Assembly (NCBI GenBank): GCA_017934475.1 | Contig: JAGBJN010000001.1 | Span: 62,001 to 126,000 of the forward strand | Length of the DNA stretch: 64,000 nt | Direction: 5' to 3' | From: Clostridia bacterium | Lineage (GTDB): Bacteria > Bacillota > Clostridia > TANB77 > CAG-508 | Shown: positions 25,190 through 35,447 of the stretch, piece after piece | Layout: each line of letters starts with the position of its first letter | How positions within the stretch are numbered: position 1 is the stretch's first letter | The notes under the pieces: generated by a model | What the model was told of the DNA's origin: nothing | Database searches by the model: none | Seen by the model: only the letters and a program-made list of their open reading frames with translations | Position numbers and translations under genes: made by a program

Positions 25190-26001
25190 TAACCATCTTC
25201 ACCTCCAATTATTTTTACAAGAGAACTATATATCTTTCTCTTTTCTGGAACTATTTTATAAATTTTTATGATAACTTTTTCTCCTGGAAATGGTGGCCTA
25301 TCGAGCCAAGTTGGAAGCGTACAAATTGTATCTACACCTTGTGCTATATTTGCAAAAATTCCATTGTCTGTATAACCTGTAACTGATGCTAAATATTCTC
25401 CCTTTTCCATAAAATCTTTTCTTATGTTTAAATAAGGGTCTTCTAGTAAATCCTTAATAGAAACTTTAATGATTTTTTCTTCTTCTGATATTTCTTTTAC
25501 TATAACTTTTATTTGGTCATTTACTTTATAAATTTTACTTACATCTTCTATATATCCATATTGCAAATCTTTTGCTTCAAATATAAAGTCCGTTCCGCAA
25601 ACTTCAATTCTTATATATTTTTTCCATATGCCTATTACCTTAGCATATAATTTATCTCCGACATCTAACTTTTTTATATTTATATCTCTTAACTTTTCCA
25701 TTGCTTTTATTCTTGATGCTATAGCTTTTCCTGATAATTTATCTGCCTTAATTACAATGAATTTTATTTCTGCACCCATCATATTTCTAAGTAGTTTTTT
25801 ATCGTTTTTGCTATCTGAAGTAACCTCTTTTGCTGGAATCAAAACCTTTATTTTGTTAAAGTCAACAATAGCACATGTAATTAAATCATTATCTAGTTTT
25901 TCAGTTTCTATTGCAATTATTTTTCCACTTAAAATTTTTCCTTTTTCTATTGATGAATTTACATTTTGCCATATAATTTTCTCTTGTAATTCATCTGTCA
26001 T
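25189..26001 (-). CDS. S1-domain RNA-binding protein of the conjugative element
   Basis: A 270-residue protein with three OB-fold-like repeats: about 15-90, about 112-180 (VGDKLYAKVIGIWKKYIRIEVCGTDF) and about 192-260 (GEYLASVTGYTDNGIFANIAQGVDTICTLP, the clearest S1 motif). S1-like proteins of this kind are common next to the coupling-protein gene in Clostridial conjugative elements. The role is unknown; control of transfer mRNA or binding of single strands is possible. It overlaps the DUF5697-like gene by one base. Confidence 0.7.
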   Translation of the reverse strand: MTDELQEKIIWQNVNSSIEKGKILSGKIIAIETEKLDNDLITCAIVDFNKIKVLIPAKEVTSDSKNDKKLLRNMMGAEIKFIVIKADKLSGKAIASRIKAMEKLRDINIKKLDVGDKLYAKVIGIWKKYIRIEVCGTDFIFEAKDLQYGYIEDVSKIYKVNDQIKVIVKEISEEEKIIKVSIKDLLEDPYLNIRKDFMEKGEYLASVTGYTDNGIFANIAQGVDTICTLPTWLDRPPFPGEKVIIKIYKIVPEKRKIYSSLVKIIGGEDG

Positions 26002-26033
26002 AACTTTTCACCTTCTTTAACTTTTAATTTATT

Positions 26034-27813
26034 TTAAAAATCTTTAAAACTATATTTTACTTTTTTATTTTGCTTTTTATTTTTTTCATTTTCAACATTA
26101 TCTTTAAATTTTTCTTTTTGATCTTCTAATGTTACATCTTCTAATTTTTCTACTTCAATATGTTTAGAATAGTCATATTTATTACATATAAAGGGCTTTC
26201 TACCTCTTACAATAACTATTTCTTTATTATTATCTAGTTTAAGTAGTTCATCAGGATTCATTAAATTTCTTTTATTAGTTGAAACATTTTCCATTCCATA
26301 AGTAAACTTTCCATCAAATCCCGCTTCTTTTCTTATAGCATTAGTAGATACTGTTGCAACACCTAAATATTTTGTTAAATATTCAGCTGTCATTATATCT
26401 CCAGCTCCCATACAAATTTTAGTATCTGCGTTTCCTAAAATTTCTTGCCAAACATCATTGTCATATCTGTTTTTTAGCTGTGCAATATTTTGAAATATCA
26501 TAAAAATATTTATCCCTCTACTTCTTGTTGTTGCAAGTTTCTTCTCAAAGTCAACTATCCTTCCTATATTTGTAAACTCATCAAGTATTAGAGACGTTTC
26601 AACCTTTAATCTTCCACTTTGATTTTCATCTGCTTGTTTTATAAGTTTAATAAATAAAAATGAGAAAAATAGTGTCGATAAGAAATCAAATGCTGAGTTT
26701 GTATCACTTGTAACAACGAATATACAAGTTTTCTCATTTCCTATCTTTTCAAAATTAATCTCATCTTTATTTGTTATATTTCTTATTTTATCTGTTTGAA
26801 ATATTTGAAGTCTTGTAGCAAGACCAGTTACAATACTTTGCTTTACTATATCTGTTGCTTGTGCATATATGTTATAGCTTAATCTTGTTGGCCCTTCTGT
26901 TTCACTAAATAATCTATCTATTTTCTTTATATTTCCACTCGCAAGAGTATCATACATAAATCCTAAATTCTTATCATTTTCTTTAGCATAGTTAATTACA
27001 TATAAAAGCAATGCTTTAAGTAAGTTTTGTTCTCCTCTACTCCAAAACTCATCTCCACCTGATCTACTATCAAGTTGTGTACCTTCTATAACTATTTGGC
27101 TAAATATTTGTGCATCTGTTTCATCTTCAACGAAGTTAATAAATTTTGCTCCATGTGAATATGTTGGATTAACTAAATTAAATACTTTAACATTATATCC
27201 TTTACTTTCTAAGTATTTTGCAAGTTTTCTATAAAGTTCTCCTTTTGGATCTGTAAATACTAAACTTGTATCTCTATCCATTTTACTTTGTAATTCTTCT
27301 TGCACAAGTTCTATTCCATTTGGTATTGCAAAACCTCTTGATTTTTTGCTACCACTGGAACCAAATACAGCAATATTTTTATTTAAATATGTATCTAACG
27401 GAAGAGTAATTATTTCGTTATTATCTGTTTCACCGAAGTATAATTCCATCTCTTTTTCCAATACTTAAATATTCTTCTATTTCCTCTTTGTTTCCCCAAT
27501 CTGCTGTTCCAAATGTTCCATCTTTTTTCTTTAGATTAATTCCTTCGACTTCAATTTTTGCATTTTTTCGTGTTATTTTTATATTTTTTATAACAAGCAT
27601 AATTATTAAATTTATGACCATCCAAGTAGTAAATATAATTCCATTTCTAAATATTACTGAAAATAAATTAAGCAAATTTATATCTATCGAATTTAAGCTC
27701 GTATTAAAACACTTTTCTAATACTTTTAAATATCCATTTATAATTGGAACTATAATAATATATGAAAATAAAAAAAATAAAAACCATTTATATTTTTTTA
27801 ACATCTCCTTCAT
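26034..27813 (-). CDS. VirD4/TraG-type conjugative coupling ATPase, read through a +1 shift at CGG
   Basis: One gene in two frames, 592 residues in total. The first 126 residues (start at 27813) hold two membrane helices (about 8-28 and 60-83) and the typical FGTADWGNKEEIEEYL. CGG is codon 127, directly followed by TGA in the same frame; with one C skipped the chain continues GIIL-G-ETDNNEIITL, the normal coupling-protein order. Then come the ATPase motifs: a Walker A-like GSSGSKKS at about 151-158, where the usual Gly before Lys is Lys, and an RGINIFMIFQNIAQLKNRY motif. Length 1780 is 1 mod 3. Such proteins pump the relaxase-DNA complex into the mating channel. An unshifted product would be unable to function. 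Confidence 0.88.
27433..27435 (-). other. CGG +1 shift site in virD4
   Basis: The upstream frame reads ATA CTT CGG TGA, so an immediate stop follows CGG. Dropping the C gives CTT GGT GAA, with Gly in the conserved GIILG. Confidence 0.9.
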
Positions 27814-28727
27814 TTATACCTCCTAAAAAATTATCTAATTCTATGATATTTACTTTTTTAGTTAGTATTTCGTTTATCTTATCTTTATTTTCCTTTAATG
27901 TTATTATATCTATCTTTCTGATTGTTTCTCGATTATTTCTAAAAAAAATATTTAATCTATTTAATTTTTCGGTATCTATAAATGGCATTACAAATATATA
28001 TGTTTTATCGTTTAACATATAATCTGCTTTTTTCCAATTAGATAATAAAACTTCCTTATCTTTATAAATTTTCTCAGCAATTTGAAATAAATCTATATTA
28101 TGAAGATACCTCATTATTTCTAAATTATCTTGTGTTGGCTTTATAATAAGTGTAGATTCTTTTCCAAATATCAATTTTTGATTATTATTCAATAAATTCA
28201 TATTTTCTAAGAATATTATAATGTCATTATAGTCTAATACCTTATTTATATCATTTATTACTTGGCTCATATAAATTGTTTTTCTTGTTTTAGATATATA
28301 ATAAGCTACTCTTACTTTATCTTGGTATTTTAATTTACCAATGTATTTTCTTGATGTTTGTGTATATATGTTATTATCTTTTATACTCCAACTAGCCATA
28401 AAATCAATATTACTATTTATAGTTAATGCTGCAATTTTTGCTATTTCATTTATTCTATCCATATATTCTTTTTTTCTACAATTAAAACTATAATCATATC
28501 CAAATTCCTTAACTATTTTTGTTCCTTTATCATCTAGTTTTATATACATTCTGTTTAATCTTTTAATATACCTTTCATTTTCAAGCACCTTTAATCTCTT
28601 TCTATAATAATCTTTTGAACCATATATCTTTTTAGCATCTGAACCAAGCATCATTTTATACTTTCCAAGAAACATTAATACTTCTATATCTCTACCGAGT
28701 TAATATTACTTTCTTAATTTTCTTCAC
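27788..28727 (-). CDS. Replication-relaxation family protein, read through a +1 shift at CGG
   Basis: The main frame starts inside a family-typical winged helix (VLMFLGKYKMMLGSDAKKIYGSKDYYRKRLKVLENERYIKRL), so the N-terminus is missing there. In the other frame a short start at 28727 (GTG) or 28718 (ATT) gives KKIKKVILT, then CGG and at once TAG; with one C skipped this joins as ILT-G-RDIEVLMFLGKY. Replication-relaxation proteins begin with just such an LTxRDIEIL segment. The product has about 312 residues. The best Shine-Dalgarno match (AAGGTGGTGA) is spaced for the ATT codon rather than GTG, so the start is uncertain. The gene overlaps virD4 by 26 bases. Confidence 0.78.
28695..28697 (-). 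other. CGG +1 shift site in the replication-relaxation gene
   Basis: The upstream frame reads TTA ACT CGG TAG, an immediate stop after CGG. Dropping the C gives ACT GGT AGA GAT and the conserved RDIEVL segment. Confidence 0.85.
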
Positions 28728-28883
28728 CACCTTCCTTTATCTACACACTCTCTTTTTTTACTTTTTATCTCTCATATGTTTCATACCCCTTAACCTCCAC
28801 ACAATCAAATTTTGTATTTTTGTTAATTTAAAGCAATTCTTGACATATTTAAAATATCCGTTTGAAAAAGTTCATTTCTTAAT

Positions 28884-28906
28884 AGTTCCGGACATTTTTT
28901 ATATGT
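28884..28906 (-). other. Hairpin at the end of the 200-residue element gene
   Basis: CGGACAT and ATGTCCG form a perfect stem overlapping the last codons and stop of the gene. There is no T run, so a regulatory or processing hairpin is as likely as a terminator. Confidence 0.5.
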
Positions 28907-29501
28907 CCGCATTAGTATTATTTTGTATCCACTTAAGCATTTTCTCACCCTTAAATATATAAACTTCTGTATAAGGATTTTTCTTCATTTCTGTTTTTCC
29001 TATGACTCCATAAAACATATTAGCAATATTGTCATCTTCTATTACTTTTGATAATACAAGTCCATCAACTATTGGCTTAATAAACTTATTATCAATATCT
29101 ATATTTTTTTGATTCTCTACTACTTTAATAAATACAAATACAAGCTCATCTTTAAATAAATCTTTATATATTTTACTTGCTTCCATTACATTTATCATTA
29201 TATTTTTATAAGCATAATTATTTATGTTTTTATATTTTGGTATTACTTCAGGAATAAATATTTTTAAAACTCCATCTTCATAATTTGCTTTATATTTATT
29301 ATTTAAGTATTCTATTTTATCTTGTTCATTTATCTCATATTTGTTTTTTAGTTTTATTTTATTAAAGATGTTATATCTAATCCTCTCCAAACTCCTTAAA
29401 TAACTTTCTAAATGTTTATTTTCGACTATTTCTTCATTATCTATTATAAATTCTGTTTCATCTCTTAAATCTTCTAATTCTGGTAAAATTTCTTTTTGCA
29501 T
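28899..29501 (-). CDS. RusA-like/DUF6100-like element protein
   Basis: A 200-residue protein with a helical N-terminal region and a C-terminal alpha/beta domain. The segment NIDIDNKFIKPIVDGLVLSKVIEDDNIANMFYGVIGK near the end has the DxDN...DxL...DD order of RusA-type Holliday-junction resolvases, and the segment YAYKNIMINVMEASKIYKDLF resembles DUF6100 element proteins. Both readings are tentative. It is transcribed with the SpoVG-like gene (80 bases apart) and the replication-relaxation gene. Confidence 0.5.
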   Translation of the reverse strand: MQKEILPELEDLRDETEFIIDNEEIVENKHLESYLRSLERIRYNIFNKIKLKNKYEINEQDKIEYLNNKYKANYEDGVLKIFIPEVIPKYKNINNYAYKNIMINVMEASKIYKDLFKDELVFVFIKVVENQKNIDIDNKFIKPIVDGLVLSKVIEDDNIANMFYGVIGKTEMKKNPYTEVYIFKGEKMLKWIQNNTNADI

Positions 29502-29536
29502 ATTTTTAATTGCACCTCCAATTTAATAATATAAAT

Positions 29537-29574
29537 AAAAGATGTAAAAGCTATTTGTTTTAGCCTTTACACCT
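29537..29574 (-). terminator. Terminator after the SpoVG-like gene
   Basis: Stem AAAGGTGTAAA with TTTACATCTTT in the minus-strand transcript, followed by T residues. Confidence 0.65.
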
Positions 29575-29581
29575 TTTTAAC

Positions 29582-29845
29582 CTATTCTTCTACAATATTA
29601 TCATATTGTTCTGATATTACTTCTAATAATTGTAATCTTGTTTCATTGTTTAATGGATAAGAAAAATCTTGTGAAAAGTTTCTATTTTTTACTTTTCTTT
29701 TTGGCATACTTATATATCTACCGTTCTTTCCATTTAATAATTTAATTTCCCTTACTATAAAACTTCCATCTATACAAATGCTCGCTGCTGCTAGCAAATC
29801 TCCTTTATTTATTTTTTTAATTCTTACTTCTGTTATGTTTAACAT
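29582..29845 (-). CDS. SpoVG-family RNA/DNA-binding protein
   Basis: An 87-residue SpoVG homologue: ITEVRIKKINKGDLLAAASICIDGSFIVREIKLLNGKNGRYISMPKRK matches the beta-sheet part of SpoVG (residues 3-50), followed by the short helix with LQLLEVISEQYD. SpoVG is a small nucleic-acid-binding regulator of division and envelope genes in Firmicutes. This copy lies in the conjugative element, between the adhesin and RusA-like genes, so it is probably an element-borne paralogue rather than the chromosomal spoVG. Confidence 0.85.
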   Translation of the reverse strand: MLNITEVRIKKINKGDLLAAASICIDGSFIVREIKLLNGKNGRYISMPKRKVKNRNFSQDFSYPLNNETRLQLLEVISEQYDNIVEE

Positions 29846-29887
29846 ATAATTTTCCTCCCTTATAATTTAATTTTTTAATTTTAAAAA

Positions 29888-29910
29888 AGAGTGATATTTA
29901 AATCACTCTT
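29888..29910 (-). terminator. Terminator of the adhesin gene
   Basis: AAGAGTGAT and ATCACTCTT form a perfect nine-base stem with a T run after it on the minus strand. Confidence 0.85.
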
Positions 29911-29916
29911 TTAACA

Positions 29917-32900
29917 TTATTTACTCTTTTTATCGTTTCTTTTTAATACTACTATTCCTATTGTAGTCACAAGTAATGAAATTATCATACTTATAGTTAG
30001 AAAGATATAATTTGTTTCATTTCCAGTTTGAATCTCTGGAATTTTATCGTTAGAATATTTAATAGTATATGCAGATTCATTTTCTTCTAGAATTTGACCA
30101 TCTGCGAAAACACCATCATCATTAATTTCGATTTTTACTATTTTATTTGATAGAATGTAATTTTTTGGAGCAACTATTTCCTTGATATAGAAAATACCAT
30201 ATCTTAAATCTTCAAATGTGATTGTTCCTGTTTCTTTATTTGCTTCTACCTCTTTTATTAATTCAGTACAATTTTCATCTTCATAGATACCAAATTTGAA
30301 ATCTTCTGTTATTATTTCTTCAGTCTCACTATCTATTTTTATAACTTTTATTGTTTTAAGTATTGGCATATCTTTCATTTCAATTAACTGATTAATTTTT
30401 TCATTTGTAACCTCAAATTCAATTGTCTCAGCAACCTCGAAACCATAAGGTTGTGTTATCTCAGTTAGTAAATACCTAGTATTTTCTTCAAGACCTATAA
30501 CATGATGAGGCTCTTTTTTTGATATCCAACTATCAATAACATTTCCATCTAAATCTGTAACTATAAGTTCTGCTCCCTCTAATTCCTCTCCTGTTACAAA
30601 ATCAGTTTTAACAATATCAACTAACTTATCAACCATTGTTATTTTTTGAGTATCTTTATCAAGGCTTACTTCAAATTCTGCATCTGTAGCTTTAACATAT
30701 GCTCCAACACATAATTCTTCATGAAGTAAATACTTCTCTCCTTCAATTAAATTTTTAATTTTATGTGGCTTAATTTCTGATGTCCATTCATCTACTAAAT
30801 TATTATCTTTATCAAATACTTGCATTAAAGCACCTTCTATTTCTTCTCCTGCAATATCAACTTTACTCATTTCAACAACTTTATCAACCATTGTTACTTT
30901 TTGGATTTTTGATGTACTTTCAACTTTGAATTTAATATCTGAAGCCTTAACGAATGAATCAGGTGCAATTTCCTCTCTTAATGTAAATGTCTCACCTACT
31001 TTTAATCCTTCTATTTTATGAGTTTTTTCTGTTGAAATCCAAGTATCTATTACATTTCCATCCTTATCAATAACTGTTAATTTAGCACCTACAAGTTCCT
31101 TATCTCCAGTTATATCTGTTTTACTAAATTCAAACATTGTTGTTTCGTTTTCTATATTTAATTCTTCAGTATATACTTTTGCCAAATCATCTTGTTTTAT
31201 AAATTTAACATCATATACTTTGTCATTTAATACTAGCCCATCTAAAGTTTCAACTTCTAAAAGTTGATATTCACCCATTGGTAATTCTGTAAGTCTTAAA
31301 TTTCCTTTTTCATCTAGGTTATATATTCCAACTTCTTGACCTTTTTTATAAATTATACTTCCATCTGCATAATCTATAATATTTTCCTTAGCAGTTAGTT
31401 TAAATTTAATTTTACTTAAATCTGATGTATCAATTAAAGAGGTATCTGCATCTTCTCTTAGTGCGATTGTCTTATCTAAAATCAAAGTTCCTGTTGGTTG
31501 TTCGTTTTTTATTATAATCTCTTTTATATAATCTCCATCTTGATCTTTATCGTAATTTTTTATACTTTCAATTTTAAAAGTTACTGGTTCTTCAAGTATC
31601 AAGAATCCCTCAGGAATTCTAATCTCTGAAATCTCATAACTACCTACTTCTAATTTTAGTGGAGTTACTACCGTACCTAATCTATCAAATGTATTATTAT
31701 AACTATTTGTTGGTACAACTAAATTTTTAGCATTTGTTGTAAATGAATCAAATGTTGTACTTCCTATTTTTTGAGTAACAGCTTCACCTTTTTTATAAAA
31801 TATTTTTCCTGTTGCTCTATCATATATATCCTTAGTTGCTTTTATTTGAAATGTTGCATTTGAAAGAGTAACTATTTTATCTGTTTTTAAGTCTTTTTTA
31901 ACAAGTTTAATATATGCTTCCGTTTGTTCATTATTAACTACAATTGTTTTAACTTTTTTTGCAATATCTACAATTTCAGATTCATCTTCTGTTATTGAGA
32001 ATGTAAAATCGCTAGCAGTTTCATAATCTATCGGAGTTTCAGTCTCCTTTACAATAAATTTACCATAAGGTAAAGGATTTGTTGTATATGCATCTCCATT
32101 TTCATCTGTAACTATTGTTTCGTAAGATGGAGCAATTATTTGAGCCTCAGCAACTCTTCTTGAATCTACTTCAACCTCATTTCCATACTCATCAATTCCA
32201 TTCCAAACTTCTTCATAAGTATAACCTTGAGAATATGCTTTTTCTACTGCACTTAATAATTTTATATTAAATTTTGCACCTTCTAATCCTGGCGTTTTTC
32301 CTGAGTTTATTTTTATGCCACTTTTGAATATATGCAATCTCATTTCTTTAACTTTATCTGTGCTATTAGCATCTCCTGTTATTACCTCTGTGTATTGGTC
32401 CTCATATTGTAAATCTACTCTATATTCTTTTTTATCTAACAAGTAACCTAGTGGCGGTTGCTCTTCCTTGATTAAAAACTTGCCTAAAGGAAGGTTTGTT
32501 ATTTTTTCGCATTCACCCTTTTTATTTGTTGTTCTTGTTGCAACTAAATCACCTTTTGAATAGAATTTTTTACTTCCTGCAACATTATATATATCTTCAT
32601 CTGCATATACTTTATATACAGCACCTTCTAGTGTAGCATCTCCTTGTGCTATTGTTCCAGTTTTGCTATCTTTTTTAAATATTCCTATTTCACCTGTTGG
32701 TTCTTTATCAACTATTCCTTCTATTTTTATTTCAACAACTGGTGTAGAATCATCTTTATATACTAAATTAACCTCATAAATAGTTTCATTTAGTAGGTAG
32801 CCCTCGGGTGCCTGAAGTTCAAAAAGTTCGTACTTGCCTAATGGTAAATCATTAATTTCTATCATTCCACCATTAGATGTTGTTTTTCTAGTTACTTCTT

Positions 32901-34518
32901 GACCTTTTTCAAAATAAGTTTTTGTTCCTGCTTTATTCGTAATTTTTTCTTTTGCTCTTAATACAAAAACTGCACCATCTATTTTATCATTGTTTTCACT
33001 TACTTTGTAAGCTCTAACTTTTCCTGTTGGTTCTGTATCAACCATTCCTTCAATTTTTAATTCTACAACTGGTGTATTTGAATCTTTATATACTAAATTA
33101 GCCTCATAAATAGTGTTATTTATAAGGTATCCCTCAGGTGCTTCAACCTCAAAGCATTTAAACTTGCCCATTGGTAAATTATCTAATTCTGCAACTCCTG
33201 TTCCTTCTGCTGTTGTTATAATAGCAACTTCTTCTCCTTCTGTATAATAAGTTTTTGTTCCTGCTTTATTTGTTATGTTTTCTGCAGCAACTACTTTTAT
33301 TTTTGCACCTGCAATTTTATCATTGTTTTCACTAACTTTGTATATTTTAATTTTTCCTAAAGGCTCATCATTTACTATTGCTTGACATGATGTTTCGTTT
33401 GGATTTACTTCAACAGTATAAGAATTTGTATTTAGCAAGTAACCTGTTCCTGTTGATTTTTCTTTGATTGTATATGTCCCTTTTTTTAAGTTTTCTACTA
33501 CAATTTTTCCATTTGTAACAGTTACATCTTGATTATATCCATCTGGACCAGTTACATTAAATACACTTCCGTCTATTAAATTATGTTCAGTATCTAATTT
33601 GCTTAATTCTAATCTACCAAATTTTTCGACACTTAATCTTAAAGACATTGGTACTGGATCATTATAATGAAGTGTATATAATTGAGCTTGAACTCCACTA
33701 TCAAAAGAAAAATAAATACTTGTATCATAATCAGTAGATTCTGCTTTAATCATTCCAATATTTTTAAAATCTCTGTCTGTAAGTATTATCGATTCTTCTG
33801 CATCTGCTGTTGCATTTATTTTTAATGTATTTTCTCCTTGTATATGTGTTATTCTAACTCCTTGAATAGTTGTATCCACTGTATTATAATCACTTAATAC
33901 TCCATTTGAATCTGTAAGTATTTTATCTTCTCCTAATTGAATAGTTATTCTTTCTCCTTCAAAAGATGGTCTTGTTTTCATTTGTGCCATTTGACTGTTT
34001 ATAGTATTTTTAAAATCTTCATATTCACTTTGAACATCACTATCAACAAATGTACCATTTGATTGACCTTGTATTTCCCATATATATTGTTGTGTAAATA
34101 CATAATCTTTTTGAAGCCATAGCCATTCAGATGTCATCATTCCACCATTTACTAAATAATCTCCATGTTTCCCATACCATCCAAAATATGCTACTTTACA
34201 TGCATTTTTCAAGTCTTCTGTTGGTGGTGTAGAATATTCTCCAGAATAAACTCTATCAGTTTTAAACTCTGTTCCATGTTCAGCGCAAAAAACTGTTATT
34301 GCCTCTCCTGTAGAATTATCTATAAGTTTTCTAATTAGAATTCCACTTCCTCCGTTATAACTATCAGTTGTGATAAGTCCTGATGTATATTGACCTCCAA
34401 CCCAATTTCCTGTTCCTGATGCTGCAAAAATAGGTGAAACATTGCTTATTAACGTTAATATTATTATCAGTATTGCCATAATTTTTTTTGATACTTTTAA
34501 CTTATTTATTTTTTCCAT
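29917..34518 (-). CDS. Large thioester/SpaA-repeat adhesin, sortase-anchored
   Basis: A 1533-residue secreted surface protein. Order: signal peptide (1-33, ending VSPIFAA); an N-terminal thioester-type domain (about 50-200) with a Cys in VFCAEHG and a Gln in TQQYIWEIQG that could form the reactive thioester; then about ten SpaA/CNA-B beta-barrel repeats (from about 310 onwards, each opening GKIKIYK, GKVRAYK, GEIGIFK or similar and ending with an E-type LLN.YEV strand, which suggests isopeptide bonds); then a sorting motif PEIQTG about 40 residues before the end, a membrane helix and KRNDKKSK. Such proteins attach covalently to host or neighbouring cells. It lies in the conjugation module with a sortase gene, so it may bring donor and recipient together. 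Confidence 0.88.
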   Translation of the reverse strand: MEKINKLKVSKKIMAILIIILTLISNVSPIFAASGTGNWVGGQYTSGLITTDSYNGGSGILIRKLIDNSTGEAITVFCAEHGTEFKTDRVYSGEYSTPPTEDLKNACKVAYFGWYGKHGDYLVNGGMMTSEWLWLQKDYVFTQQYIWEIQGQSNGTFVDSDVQSEYEDFKNTINSQMAQMKTRPSFEGERITIQLGEDKILTDSNGVLSDYNTVDTTIQGVRITHIQGENTLKINATADAEESIILTDRDFKNIGMIKAESTDYDTSIYFSFDSGVQAQLYTLHYNDPVPMSLRLSVEKFGRLELSKLDTEHNLIDGSVFNVTGPDGYNQDVTVTNGKIVVENLKKGTYTIKEKSTGTGYLLNTNSYTVEVNPNETSCQAIVNDEPLGKIKIYKVSENNDKIAGAKIKVVAAENITNKAGTKTYYTEGEEVAIITTAEGTGVAELDNLPMGKFKCFEVEAPEGYLINNTIYEANLVYKDSNTPVVELKIEGMVDTEPTGKVRAYKVSENNDKIDGAVFVLRAKEKITNKAGTKTYFEKGQEVTRKTTSNGGMIEINDLPLGKYELFELQAPEGYLLNETIYEVNLVYKDDSTPVVEIKIEGIVDKEPTGEIGIFKKDSKTGTIAQGDATLEGAVYKVYADEDIYNVAGSKKFYSKGDLVATRTTNKKGECEKITNLPLGKFLIKEEQPPLGYLLDKKEYRVDLQYEDQYTEVITGDANSTDKVKEMRLHIFKSGIKINSGKTPGLEGAKFNIKLLSAVEKAYSQGYTYEEVWNGIDEYGNEVEVDSRRVAEAQIIAPSYETIVTDENGDAYTTNPLPYGKFIVKETETPIDYETASDFTFSITEDESEIVDIAKKVKTIVVNNEQTEAYIKLVKKDLKTDKIVTLSNATFQIKATKDIYDRATGKIFYKKGEAVTQKIGSTTFDSFTTNAKNLVVPTNSYNNTFDRLGTVVTPLKLEVGSYEISEIRIPEGFLILEEPVTFKIESIKNYDKDQDGDYIKEIIIKNEQPTGTLILDKTIALREDADTSLIDTSDLSKIKFKLTAKENIIDYADGSIIYKKGQEVGIYNLDEKGNLRLTELPMGEYQLLEVETLDGLVLNDKVYDVKFIKQDDLAKVYTEELNIENETTMFEFSKTDITGDKELVGAKLTVIDKDGNVIDTWISTEKTHKIEGLKVGETFTLREEIAPDSFVKASDIKFKVESTSKIQKVTMVDKVVEMSKVDIAGEEIEGALMQVFDKDNNLVDEWTSEIKPHKIKNLIEGEKYLLHEELCVGAYVKATDAEFEVSLDKDTQKITMVDKLVDIVKTDFVTGEELEGAELIVTDLDGNVIDSWISKKEPHHVIGLEENTRYLLTEITQPYGFEVAETIEFEVTNEKINQLIEMKDMPILKTIKVIKIDSETEEIITEDFKFGIYEDENCTELIKEVEANKETGTITFEDLRYGIFYIKEIVAPKNYILSNKIVKIEINDDGVFADGQILEENESAYTIKYSNDKIPEIQTGNETNYIFLTISMIISLLVTTIGIVVLKRNDKKSK

Positions 34519-34554
34519 TTTTAATTATCTCCTTTTCAAAAAATTTCATAAAAA

Positions 34555-34581
34555 AAGAACAAGCTATATAAACTTGTTCTT
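34555..34581 (-). terminator. Terminator of the 244-residue surface protein
   Basis: AAGAACAAG and CTTGTTCTT form a nine-base stem with a nine-base loop. Confidence 0.8.
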
Positions 34582-34599
34582 ATAAATCTTATATTTAAT

Positions 34600-35334
34600 T
34601 TATCTATAATAAAAATTAATTGTCCACTTTCCACAAAACATACAATCCCAAATTTCATATCCAGAAGGACAATTTTCTAAATAATCATCCCATCTATTTT
34701 CAGAATCTTCTTTAACATATTTATCCCAATAATCTAGTTTACTATCATAATATGCAATTGCTTCTTGCTTAGTACTAAACCATCTTCCAGAATTTCCAAC
34801 ATCCATTCCATGATTATTATTATTTGTGCATCTTGTTATTTCTTCTTGTTTTGGTTCTTCTATAACTGTTGGTGTTTCTTCTTGTTTTTGCTCTTGTTTT
34901 TGCTCTTGCTTTTGCTCTTGCTTTGGTTCTTCCTTTGTAATTTCTTGAACTGGTGTAGCAGTTTCTATTATTTCTGGTATGTAAGTTGCTTCTTCTACTG
35001 GTTCTGTAGTATTTGGACTTTCCTCTTCTTCTTTTGTAGATGTTTTATTGTTATTGCTAATTGTACTACTACTATTATTATCTATAACTATTTCTTCTTC
35101 CTGTTCTTCTACTATATTTTCATTCTCTTTTACTTCTTCTGTCTCTTGCTTAACTACAATATTCTCAATTTCTATAATTTCATTTGTTATTACATTAGAA
35201 CTATTTAACTTTATTTCGTTTACATTATTATTTATATAATTATTTAACTCTTCTTTCTTATTGATTTTTATTCCAACTAATAATATTAATAGAATTATAG
35301 AAATAATAACTAAAATTTTTATTTTCATAATCAT
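34600..35334 (-). CDS. Membrane-anchored protein with Gln/Glu/Lys repeats
   Basis: A 244-residue protein: one N-terminal membrane helix (about 4-23), a long Glu/Thr/Asn-rich linker with four near-identical KQEQ units (about 135-155), and a C-terminal domain of about 80 residues with four Cys (RCTNNN, NCPSGY, DCMFCGK) and the segment SGRWFSTKQEAIAYY. The Cys arrangement may bind metal or form disulphides. It stands between the adhesin and the sortase gene, so it is probably an extracellular component of the element's attachment system. I do not recognise the domain. Confidence 0.65.
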   Translation of the reverse strand: MIMKIKILVIISIILLILLVGIKINKKEELNNYINNNVNEIKLNSSNVITNEIIEIENIVVKQETEEVKENENIVEEQEEEIVIDNNSSSTISNNNKTSTKEEEESPNTTEPVEEATYIPEIIETATPVQEITKEEPKQEQKQEQKQEQKQEETPTVIEEPKQEEITRCTNNNNHGMDVGNSGRWFSTKQEAIAYYDSKLDYWDKYVKEDSENRWDDYLENCPSGYEIWDCMFCGKWTINFYYR

Positions 35335-35447
35335 GCACCTCCTCTTATTTATAGAAAGTATAACATAATTATTTTATATTTTAAATCCTAAAAAATATTT
35401 TTATTATTTTTACTTAAACAATAGTTAAATAAACAAAAAATAACATT

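Noticed and set aside
27433-27435. Programmed +1 shift of the prfB (RF2) type
   Set aside because: There is no upstream Shine-Dalgarno-like stimulator at the proper distance and no CUU-U slip; only some sites have a stop after CGG.
35048-35239. Plus-strand frames opposite the Glu/Gln-rich linker
   Set aside because: They are shadows of a low-complexity minus-strand gene and have no ribosome site.
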